DNA of 5,694 nucleotides from Sphingobacteriales bacterium (GTDB lineage: Bacteria; Bacteroidota; Bacteroidia; Chitinophagales; Chitinophagaceae), in NCBI GenBank assembly GCA_023251215.1, contig JAHEZF010000100.1, forward strand, positions 674 through 6,367, given 5' to 3'. The position numbers were made by a program, and so were the translations under genes. The notes below the pieces were generated by a model. That model searched no databases. It saw nothing but the letters and a program-made list of their open reading frames with translations, and was not told the origin of the DNA. This document shows positions 1 to 5,694 of this stretch, in pieces (positions within the stretch are counted from its first letter, which is position 1; the number at the start of each line of letters is the position of its first letter).

Positions 1-19
1 CTAACCTCTGAAGGGGAAT

Positions 20-48
20 AAAAAACCTCCCGATAGCCGAAAAGTTTT
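20..48 (-). terminator. Candidate intrinsic terminator of glnN
   Basis: Read on the minus strand, about 55 bases after the glnN stop, bases 48-37 can pair with bases 33-22 to form a 12-bp stem with a three-base loop (CTA), followed by a run of T that ends at position 20. Four of the twelve pairs are G-U wobbles and four are A-U at the base, so the stem is weaker than a classic terminator, but position and T-run fit Rho-independent termination of the glnN transcript. The pairing is seen directly; the function is inferred. The stronger GC hairpin at 72-90 lacks a T-run on this strand. Confidence 0.5.
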
Positions 49-67
49 CTGATTAAAATGTTTCTTC

Positions 68-101
68 AAAGTCCTCCCCTTCGGGGAGGATTTAGGTGGG
101 G
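68..101. repeat. REP-like GC-rich hairpin element next to the glnN stop
   Basis: Bases 72-79 (TCCTCCCC) and 83-90 (GGGGAGGA) form a perfect 8-bp inverted repeat around a three-base loop, followed by TTTAGGTGGGG up to position 101. It is far more GC-rich than the surrounding intergenic DNA. From memory, near-identical hairpins followed by TTTAGGTGGGG-like sequence are dispersed in intergenic regions of many Bacteroidota genomes, so I call it REP-like. Only one copy lies in this window, so its repeat status cannot be shown here. The conserved-looking tail ends one base before the glnN stop codon (103-105), so the element sits in the immediate 3' untranslated region of the glnN mRNA, where it could stabilise the message or help terminate it. 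Confidence 0.55.
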
Positions 102-102
102 C

Positions 103-2289
103 TTATCTCAAAAACAGCATCTCCCTGTACTTCGGCAAATACCATTCACGGTCATCTACCAGCAGTTCCAGTTTATCTACATGATAACGTATATCATCAA
201 AAAATGCATCCTTTACCTGGCTTTGATAAGCAATGGCTTTTGATCTTGTTTCGCTGATATTGTTGCAAATTTTTCTGGCTTCTATCATTTTCTCTACCAG
301 GTCACTTGTTTTATTAATGTGTTCGGAAATTTGTTCCAGTATCTGTTTTTGATTACTGTAGGATGATTCAGGAAGACCAATCTCTTTTAATCCTTTGATG
401 TTATTGGCCAGCATATTCTGGTACCGGATTGCAGCCGGTAAAATATGGCTGGTAGCTATCTCACCCATGATGCGGCTTTCTATCTGCACTTTTTTAATGT
501 ACTTCTCTAATTCAATTTCATGGCGGGCTTCCAGTTCACTGTGAGTATAAATGTCATTACTTTCAAACAATTTCTTTGCTTTACCGGTTACCATCGAATC
601 CAATGCAAGCGGCGTGGTTTTAATATTCGGCAACCCTCTTTTTTCTGCTTCTTTTTCCCATTCCTCGCTGTAGTTGTTACCCTCAAATAAAACTTTTTCG
701 CCGGAAAGAATGTACTCCCTGATCACATGCATGATGGCGATCTCTTTCTTTTCTCCTTTTTCAATCAATGTATCCACATCTTTTTTGAATTGCCTCAGAG
801 TTTCAGCCATAATGGTATTCAGAACCGTCATGGGGTTGGCGCAATTGGCAGATGAACCCACGGCCCTGAACTCAAACTTATTCCCCGTAAAAGCAAAGGG
901 TGAAGTGCGGTTTCTGTCTGTATTATCCAATAATAATTCGGGAATACTTTTGTGAATATCTATCTTCAGCAGGCTTTCATCTGTTTCATCCATTTTTTCC
1001 GATACTCTTTCTTTTACATCATTTAATACTTTGCTCAGGTATTGACCAATAAAAACAGAAATGATAGCAGGCGGAGCTTCATTGGCGCCAAGGCGATGAT
1101 CGTTCTGCGCCGAAGCAATAGAGGCTCTTAGTACATCTGCATAGTCGTGCACTGCTTTAATCGTGTTCACGAAAAAAGTAAGAAACATAAGGTTAGTCTT
1201 CGGTGTTTTACCAGGAGCTAACAAATTAATTCCGGTATCCGTTGCCAGGCTCCAGTTATTATGCTTGCCACTGCCATTAATGCCTGCAAATGGTTTTTCA
1301 TGCAGCAGAACACGAAGATTGTGACGTGTGGCCACTCTCGTCATTACATCCATCAGCAGGGTATTGTGATCTACAGCCAGGTTTACTTCTTCAAAGATGG
1401 GTGCACATTCAAATTGTGCAGGAGCTACTTCATTATGCCGTGTTTTTAAGGGGATTCCTAATTTATAGGCTTCTTCTTCATAATCTCTCATGTAAGCATA
1501 TACTCTTTCCGGAATGGAACCGAAGTAATGGTCTTCTAACTGTTGGTTTTTGGCAGAAGTGTGACCGAATACTGTTCTTCCGCACATTACAAGGTCAGGT
1601 CTTGCAATGAATAAACCTTCATCCATTACAAAATATTCCTGTTCCCATCCCAACGTGGCTGTTACCCTGGTGATATTTTTGTCAAAATAATTGCATACAT
1701 CCACAGCTGCTTTATTCAAAGCTTCCAGTGCTTTTAGCAATGGCGCTTTATAATCCAAAGACTCGCCGGTGTATGAAACAAATATAGTAGGTATGCACAG
1801 CGTTTTACCCGGACCCGTATCCATAATGAAAGCCGGGGATGATGGATCCCATGCTGTATAACCTCTTGCTTCAAATGTGGCCCGCAAACCACCGCTGGGA
1901 AAAGATGAAGCATCGGGCTCTTGCTGTATCAATGCGTCTCCCTCAAATTGTTCGATAAAAGTACCGTCACTTTTTAAAGTAAAGAACGAATCGTGTTTTT
2001 CAGCAGTAGTACCCGTTAACGGCTGAAACCAGTGGGTGAAATGTGTAACACCTTTACTTTCTGCCCATGCTCTTATGCCATTGGCGATCTGGTTGGCCAT
2101 GGCCCGGTCAATTTTCTGGCCGGCCTTAATAGAAGACATCAGGCTTTTATAGGCTTCATCACTTAAAAACTCCCGGGCAGTTTCATGGGTAAAGGCATTT
2201 GTACCAAAGAGACTTGTGATCTTACCTGAACTTTCTGTTTTAGCATGATCTGTAGAAAGATTTTGAATGGCATTAAAACGTAGTGGCAT
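103..2289 (-). CDS. glnN: Glutamine synthetase type III (GSIII, GlnN)
   Basis: Catalyses ATP-dependent formation of glutamine from glutamate and ammonia, the main cytoplasmic ammonia-assimilation step. The 728-residue protein matches the usual GSIII length (about 700-730), far longer than GSI or GSII. The N-terminal GSIII region includes THWFQPLTGTTAEKHD (residues 85-100) and FEARGYTAWDPSSPAF (139-154). The catalytic core has GWEQEYFVMD (214-223), RHNEVAPAQFE (284-294), the glutamine synthetase ATP-site signature KPFAGINGSGKHNNWS (332-347), NDHRLGANEAPP (396-407) and NRTSPFAFTGNKFEFRAVGSS spanning 460-480. A charged, helical C-terminal tail (about 640-728) completes it. No core motif looks damaged. 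The GSI adenylylation site is not apparent, as is usual for GSIII, so control is probably transcriptional or by effectors. The start is well fixed: an in-frame TAA lies two codons upstream (2293-2295). No Shine-Dalgarno sequence is visible. It follows the membrane-protein gene on the same strand after 124 bases, and probably has its own promoter. Confidence 0.97.
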   Translation of the reverse strand: MPLRFNAIQNLSTDHAKTESSGKITSLFGTNAFTHETAREFLSDEAYKSLMSSIKAGQKIDRAMANQIANGIRAWAESKGVTHFTHWFQPLTGTTAEKHDSFFTLKSDGTFIEQFEGDALIQQEPDASSFPSGGLRATFEARGYTAWDPSSPAFIMDTGPGKTLCIPTIFVSYTGESLDYKAPLLKALEALNKAAVDVCNYFDKNITRVTATLGWEQEYFVMDEGLFIARPDLVMCGRTVFGHTSAKNQQLEDHYFGSIPERVYAYMRDYEEEAYKLGIPLKTRHNEVAPAQFECAPIFEEVNLAVDHNTLLMDVMTRVATRHNLRVLLHEKPFAGINGSGKHNNWSLATDTGINLLAPGKTPKTNLMFLTFFVNTIKAVHDYADVLRASIASAQNDHRLGANEAPPAIISVFIGQYLSKVLNDVKERVSEKMDETDESLLKIDIHKSIPELLLDNTDRNRTSPFAFTGNKFEFRAVGSSANCANPMTVLNTIMAETLRQFKKDVDTLIEKGEKKEIAIMHVIREYILSGEKVLFEGNNYSEEWEKEAEKRGLPNIKTTPLALDSMVTGKAKKLFESNDIYTHSELEARHEIELEKYIKKVQIESRIMGEIATSHILPAAIRYQNMLANNIKGLKEIGLPESSYSNQKQILEQISEHINKTSDLVEKMIEARKICNNISETRSKAIAYQSQVKDAFFDDIRYHVDKLELLVDDREWYLPKYREMLFLR

Positions 2290-2310
2290 TGGTTATTTTT
2301 TCGACAAAGC

Positions 2311-2333
2311 AAGTATTTTTAATTCAAATACTT
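2311..2333. promoter_or_regulatory. Perfect 8-bp inverted repeat upstream of glnN
   Basis: AAGTATTT (2311-2318) and AAATACTT (2326-2333) are exact reverse complements separated by 7 bases, with a centre-to-centre distance of 15 bases. The near arm is 21 bases before the glnN ATG. This could be an operator for a dimeric regulator or a small 5' UTR hairpin. On the minus strand TTGCTTTG (2312-2305) is one mismatch from the Bacteroidota -7 box TAnnTTTG. If that is the promoter, the repeat would fall in the -10 to -35 interval, a typical repressor position. The symmetry is seen directly; the role is inference, and in such AT-rich DNA chance is possible. The rest of the 2290-2413 spacer shows no gene, no convincing -33 element and no sigma-54 GG/GC pair. 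Confidence 0.35.
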
Positions 2334-2413
2334 TGATTTTTTTATAAATCGGGGTAGTTATGTGGAAAAAATAAGGAAAATGTGTACAGTTAGATAAAAA
2401 AGGATAAAGAAGT

Positions 2414-3730
2414 TCAAGAATTAGTAATATTATTTTTATTTTTAATATTACTTGAAAAAAGCTGGCTCAATTTGGACCAGTTAATTCTTACCATCATTGG
2501 AATTATCAGTAAAGGGATAATAATACTACGGTATCTGACTATGGCTCCAAGATTATTTACACTAAATCCAATTGCCATAAGAAGTGAAAAAGAAAAAAAG
2601 ACACAGAAGTAGATCAGATTCTTCGAATGGAGGTCATCCGTTCTCCATATCAGAAACAGGACAAACAAAAGCAGGAGCATATCTATTTCAATAGCAGCAG
2701 CCAATGAAAGTATATGGTGTACATCTTTTGGAAATGGTCTGAGGGTTGATAAATTGATGGCCTGTGGAGTATTTTTTAAGAAACTGAATGCATTTGGTTT
2801 TAATTGTTCAATTGGAACACTTGATTTTCCCCGTTGCTTTACAAACTCCTGCTGTTTATTTACAACTGCCTGCGGAAAATCAAATCGCGGATTTATATAT
2901 CGGGCTGTAAAAAATAAAATTCCAAAGAAAAGATACAATGAACAAAAAATTGCAAGTCCATATTTCGGCCATCGGTTTGCAAGCAGCCATGCCAGCAAGG
3001 CTGGTATAATAATTACGATAAGAAAATTGCGGAGAACAAGGATCAGTAAAAGCCCTGTTAAGATGCTAAGCCATCTTTTAATGCTGAAACGTTTTTCTTT
3101 TGTGCCAAAGTAAATACCGTAAACAATAAGGCCAAGCCCGGTAAAAATAAGTCCTTCTTTATGAATGCCGCTTGTCCAATACAAAAAAGAAGGAATCAGA
3201 AAAATAGCTATCAGTATTACCATTTTTTTTCTTGGAAAAACATCTGCCATTACCCGGTAAACAGCAATGGGTCCAAATAAAGTGATAAAAGAATAAAATA
3301 TTACGTTGACATAGTAATATCCAAAACTGAAAATATCAAAAACAGAAAGAATTTTTACCAATACATTTCCTTTCAGATCGTTCCAGTATGAATCGGAATT
3401 GGCAAAAAATTTATATATACCACTTTCATAAGGATTCCTGAAGAGATTTGTGAAATATTCATGTGGATTATTATAAAGTAACCGGTATTCAGCAATGCCA
3501 TTGGTATGAAAACTCCAGGTGTCCACCATTTGGGCAAGGTTGCCATAATACAATCCGATCCAGCCATAAAAAATCCCTGCCATTACTTTAAGAAGAAAAA
3601 CAATGATGAGTTGGGGTTGACTTAAACCCGAACGGGTAAAGAATTTTACTTTGGTGATGATCCAGGCAAATAATACGAGCCAGGCAACAAATAGCAGGTA
3701 CTCCAAGCAACAATTGTTTTGTATGTGCAA
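2414..3730 (-). CDS. Multipass membrane protein of unknown function (possibly polysaccharide polymerase-like)
   Basis: I do not recognise a named family. The 438-residue product is very hydrophobic, with about eleven likely transmembrane segments (near residues 10-28, 40-62, 135-160, 168-187, 191-208, 218-232, 233-252, 257-276, 340-362, 371-392, 400-415). Two large polar loops lie between them: about 65-130, rich in Tyr, Trp and Asn, and about 277-338. Features reminiscent of Wzy/EpsG-like envelope polysaccharide polymerases are WTSGIHKEGLI (185-195), an Arg at 234 inside a membrane segment, and LRPFPKDV (330-337) before a late membrane helix; this likeness is from memory and weak. The C-terminus is a polar, Asn/Lys-rich tail. 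The start is uncertain: the longest frame begins with TTG at 3730, with an in-frame stop near 3780 and no ATG between. Another TTG at codon 9 (3706) would still keep the first helix, whereas the first internal ATG (Met50) would remove it. No sugar-biosynthesis or glycosyltransferase gene is adjacent to support the suggested role. Confidence 0.85.
   Translation of the reverse strand: MHIQNNCCLEYLLFVAWLVLFAWIITKVKFFTRSGLSQPQLIIVFLLKVMAGIFYGWIGLYYGNLAQMVDTWSFHTNGIAEYRLLYNNPHEYFTNLFRNPYESGIYKFFANSDSYWNDLKGNVLVKILSVFDIFSFGYYYVNVIFYSFITLFGPIAVYRVMADVFPRKKMVILIAIFLIPSFLYWTSGIHKEGLIFTGLGLIVYGIYFGTKEKRFSIKRWLSILTGLLLILVLRNFLIVIIIPALLAWLLANRWPKYGLAIFCSLYLFFGILFFTARYINPRFDFPQAVVNKQQEFVKQRGKSSVPIEQLKPNAFSFLKNTPQAINLSTLRPFPKDVHHILSLAAAIEIDMLLLLFVLFLIWRTDDLHSKNLIYFCVFFSFSLLMAIGFSVNNLGAIVRYRSIIIPLLIIPMMVRINWSKLSQLFSSNIKNKNNITNS
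2423..2452. repeat. Perfect 10-bp AT-rich inverted repeat in the 3' end of the membrane-protein gene
   Basis: AGTAATATTA (2423-2432) and TAATATTACT (2443-2452) are exact reverse complements around a 10-base loop. They lie within the last dozen codons, which encode the Asn/Lys-rich tail. Neither strand has a T-run directly after the stem; on the minus strand a six-T tract comes about 17 bases further on. It is therefore not a canonical terminator, though an RNA hairpin here could slow polymerase or protect the 3' end. Only one of its twenty arm positions pairs as G-C per arm, so stability would be low. Confidence 0.4.
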
Positions 3731-3850
3731 AATAGAATTATTAAACTGTACTGAAAAGCTTTGTCTTGCTTTTTTGGAGTATTAATCTGATAGTAATTAA
3801 TTTCCGGATAAAAGTTGACAAGTTGTATCACAGCACTGAAGCACAACCTG

Positions 3851-3858
3851 TAAATTTG
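3851..3858 (+). promoter_or_regulatory. Candidate -7 promoter box for purL (TAAATTTG)
   Basis: TAAATTTG matches the Bacteroidota primary-sigma -7 consensus TAnnTTTG exactly. It ends 22 bases before the purL ATG, which predicts a short leader of about 15-20 bases. The -33 element is less clear: the nearest upstream TTG (3823-3825) is 25 bases away, longer than the usual spacing of about 17-23, and a TTGACA at 3815-3820 is further still. No hairpin, riboswitch-like structure or Shine-Dalgarno sequence lies between this box and the start codon. The same 150-base divergent region must also hold the promoter of the leftward membrane-protein gene, for which I see no convincing box. Confidence 0.5.
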
Positions 3859-3880
3859 TAATTCAATTATTATTGCGTTC

Positions 3881-5694
3881 ATGGAAGTAACAGTAAAAAC
3901 AGCCGAACAGCTTCGGCTTACGGCTGAAGAATTTGAACTCATCAGGCAAAAATTGGGGCGAACTCCCAACTTCAATGAACTCTGTGCTTTTTCCGGAATG
4001 TGGAGTGAACATTGCAGTTATAAAAATTCAATCAGGTGGTTAAAAACCTTGCCCAGGGAAGGCGGAAGAATGCTGGTAAAAGCCGGGGAAGAGAATGCGG
4101 GATTAATGGATATTGGCGATGGCCTGAGTGTTGTTTTTAAAATTGAATCACATAATCATCCTTCGGCCATTGAACCATTTCAAGGGGCTGCTACCGGAGT
4201 AGGAGGAATACACCGCGATATTTTTACAATGGGTGCAAGGCCAATTGCATCATTGAACTCACTAAGGTTTGGCAACCTGGAAGAGGATAAAACACAACAC
4301 TTGCTGGCCGGTGTGGTGCATGGCATTGGCCATTATGGTAATTGTTTTGGCGTACCAACTGTGGGAGGAGAAATTTATTTTGACAAATGTTATCATACCA
4401 ATCCGTTGGTAAATGCCATGAGTGTTGGTATTGTAAAAGCTGGTAAAATAGTTTCGGCAACAGCTAAAGGATCGGGCAATCCTGTAATGTTTGTTGGCAG
4501 CGCAACGGGTAAGGACGGAATTGGCGGCGCTTCTTTTGCTTCGGCCGATATTACTGCTGATAGTGCAGAAGATTTACCAGCCGTACAGGTTGGTGATCCT
4601 TTCCAGGAAAAAAAATTATTGGAGGCATGTCTTGAAGTTATTCAAACCGGCGCTGTGGTTGGTATGCAGGATATGGGTGCTGCCGGAATTATTTGTTCTA
4701 CATCAGAAATGAGTGCAAAAGGAGAAGTAGGTATGCGGATTGACCTGGATAAAGTTCCTACCCGGCAAAACAATCCTGCTGCAGGCGGAACAGGTATGAA
4801 AGCATGGGAACTGCTATTAAGTGAAAGCCAGGAAAGAATGTTATTAGTTGCAGAAAAAGGAAGGGAGGAAGAAATAATAAATATTTTTAAAAAGTGGGAT
4901 ATGCCTTGTTCGGTTATTGGCGAAGTAACCAACGATGGCATCCTTCGTTTTTATTTACACGGAGCACTGGAAGCTGAATTACCAGCACATGAATTAGTGT
5001 TGGGTGGTGGTGCCCCACAATATGATAGAGAATACAGGGAGCCGAAATATTTTGAAGAGATCAGAAAGTTTAATGCTGACTCAATCCCTGTTCCAGCAGA
5101 TCTGAAAGAAATTGCTGAAAAAATTATTCAACTTCCTTCCATTGCGTCCAAGCGATGGATATATACACAATATGACAGCATGGTGGGAACAGTAAACTCA
5201 TCTACCAACACTCCAACTGATGCTGCTTTGGTTGCTGTTAAAGAATCAAAAAAAGGATTGGCGGTTACTACTGATTGCAACAGCCGTTATGTTTTTTCTG
5301 ACCCGTATAAGGGAACGATGATAGCTGTAAGTGAGGCTGCAAGAAATATTGTATGCAGCGGTGGCCTGCCATTAGGAGTAACCAACTGCTTGAATTTCGG
5401 TAATCCCTACGACCCGGAAGTATATTACCAGTTTGTATTTGCAATTAAAGGAATGGGTGAGGCATGCCGGAAATTTGATACACCGGTTACAGGCGGCAAT
5501 GTGAGTTTCTATAACCAGAACCCTGATGGACCTGTTTATCCAACTCCAACAATTGGTATGGTTGGTTTACTGGAAGACATTAATAAAAAGATGACCCTGG
5601 ATTTTAAAGAAGAAGGTGATGTCATCTATTTGCTGGGTGTGACGAATAGTGATATCAATTGTTCCGAATATCTCAATAAAGCTTGTGGTATTGA
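3881..5694 (+). CDS. purL: Phosphoribosylformylglycinamidine synthase subunit PurL, 3' end cut off by window
   Basis: PurL converts FGAR to FGAM using ATP and ammonia in step four of de novo purine synthesis, in the cytoplasm. The frame is open from ATG 3881 to the edge: 604 codons plus two bases, against about 740 for a full small-type PurL. Because the N-terminus opens directly with the FGAM-synthase core and lacks the long N-terminal extension of fused enzymes, it should need separate PurS and PurQ, which supplies ammonia from glutamine. Visible motifs are MWSEHCSYK (residues 40-48, with the family's active-site His at 44), KIESHNHPSAIEPFQGAATG (87-106, with the proposed general-base His at 91 and a metal-binding Glu at 89), GGIHRDIFTMGARP (108-121), GGEIYFD (162-168) and LLSESQERM (312-320). 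The second ATP-grasp-unrelated, AIRS-like half begins near 430 with YDSMVG (431-436), then CLNFGNPYDP (503-512) and TGGNVSFYN (537-545). No Shine-Dalgarno sequence is seen. It is transcribed divergently from the membrane-protein gene. Confidence 0.97.
   Translation, partial: MEVTVKTAEQLRLTAEEFELIRQKLGRTPNFNELCAFSGMWSEHCSYKNSIRWLKTLPREGGRMLVKAGEENAGLMDIGDGLSVVFKIESHNHPSAIEPFQGAATGVGGIHRDIFTMGARPIASLNSLRFGNLEEDKTQHLLAGVVHGIGHYGNCFGVPTVGGEIYFDKCYHTNPLVNAMSVGIVKAGKIVSATAKGSGNPVMFVGSATGKDGIGGASFASADITADSAEDLPAVQVGDPFQEKKLLEACLEVIQTGAVVGMQDMGAAGIICSTSEMSAKGEVGMRIDLDKVPTRQNNPAAGGTGMKAWELLLSESQERMLLVAEKGREEEIINIFKKWDMPCSVIGEVTNDGILRFYLHGALEAELPAHELVLGGGAPQYDREYREPKYFEEIRKFNADSIPVPADLKEIAEKIIQLPSIASKRWIYTQYDSMVGTVNSSTNTPTDAALVAVKESKKGLAVTTDCNSRYVFSDPYKGTMIAVSEAARNIVCSGGLPLGVTNCLNFGNPYDPEVYYQFVFAIKGMGEACRKFDTPVTGGNVSFYNQNPDGPVYPTPTIGMVGLLEDINKKMTLDFKEEGDVIYLLGVTNSDINCSEYLNKACGI

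Noticed and set aside
1..16. Possible small hairpin CCTC/GGGG at the left edge
   Set aside because: It has only four pairs, one a wobble, and is cut by the window edge, so it cannot be evaluated.
58..243. Plus-strand open frame of 61 codons spanning the hairpin and the glnN 3' end
   Set aside because: It reads through the REP-like hairpin and then antisense to the conserved GlnN C-terminus, with no sign of coding selection.
1290..1610. Plus-strand open frame of 106 codons inside glnN
   Set aside because: It lies wholly antisense to the conserved GSIII catalytic core and has Cys/His/Leu-rich shadow-type composition with no recognisable motif.
2290..2413. Sigma-54 promoter before glnN, as seen for nitrogen genes in Proteobacteria
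   Set aside because: I found no GG-N10-GC pair in the expected arrangement on the minus strand.
3815..3820. TTGACA as an E. coli-type -35 box for purL
   Set aside because: There is no TATAAT-like box at 16-18 bases, and the primary sigma factor of Bacteroidota does not use this consensus. It is 30 bases from the TAAATTTG box.
3646..3975. Minus-strand open frame of 109 codons across the divergent intergenic region
   Set aside because: It is antisense to the purL start and overlaps the membrane-protein gene in another frame. Its translation is low-complexity with no domain pattern, and it would cover the purL promoter.
4642..4941. Minus-strand open frame of 99 codons inside purL
   Set aside because: It lies antisense to well-conserved PurL motifs and its translation looks like a shadow, with no motif of its own.
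1..5694. Defence system, CRISPR array, mobile element or phage genes
   Set aside because: The whole window is accounted for by three genes and short intergenic regions. No spaced direct repeats, transposase, integrase or nuclease motifs were seen on either strand.

Overview
The window looks like chromosomal core-genome DNA from a member of the Bacteroidota, most likely the Chitinophagaceae or a close relative. This rests on family knowledge and remembered sequence features, not on a search. The reasons are a type III glutamine synthetase of Bacteroidota character, a single-domain-set ('small') PurL, AT-rich intergenic DNA, no clear Shine-Dalgarno sequence before any of the three genes, and a TAnnTTTG-type promoter box before purL.

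Layout from left to right. Positions 1-102 lie downstream of glnN and hold a candidate intrinsic terminator for glnN (20-48, minus strand) and a GC-rich REP-like hairpin element (68-101) that ends one base before the glnN stop codon. Positions 103-2289 (minus) are a complete glnN. Positions 2290-2413 are a 124-base AT-rich spacer with a perfect 8-bp inverted repeat 21 bases before the glnN start. Positions 2414-3730 (minus) encode a multipass membrane protein of unknown function with an apparent TTG start. Positions 3731-3880 are a 150-base divergent intergenic region carrying the likely purL promoter. From 3881 to the right edge (plus) runs purL, cut off by the window after 604 codons, about four fifths of the usual length.

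The two enzymes share a metabolic theme. GlnN makes glutamine from glutamate and ammonia. PurL, with PurQ and PurS (not in the window), spends glutamine nitrogen in the fourth step of de novo purine synthesis. They are on opposite strands and separated by the membrane protein, so this is no operon. The membrane protein has about eleven predicted transmembrane segments and a layout reminiscent of polysaccharide polymerase (Wzy/EpsG-like) proteins, but its role cannot be settled from sequence reading alone.

I found no tRNA, rRNA, CRISPR array, insertion sequence, phage gene or defence system. No clear undescribed system is present. The most interesting items are the uncharacterised membrane protein, the REP-like element at the glnN stop, and the inverted repeat before glnN.
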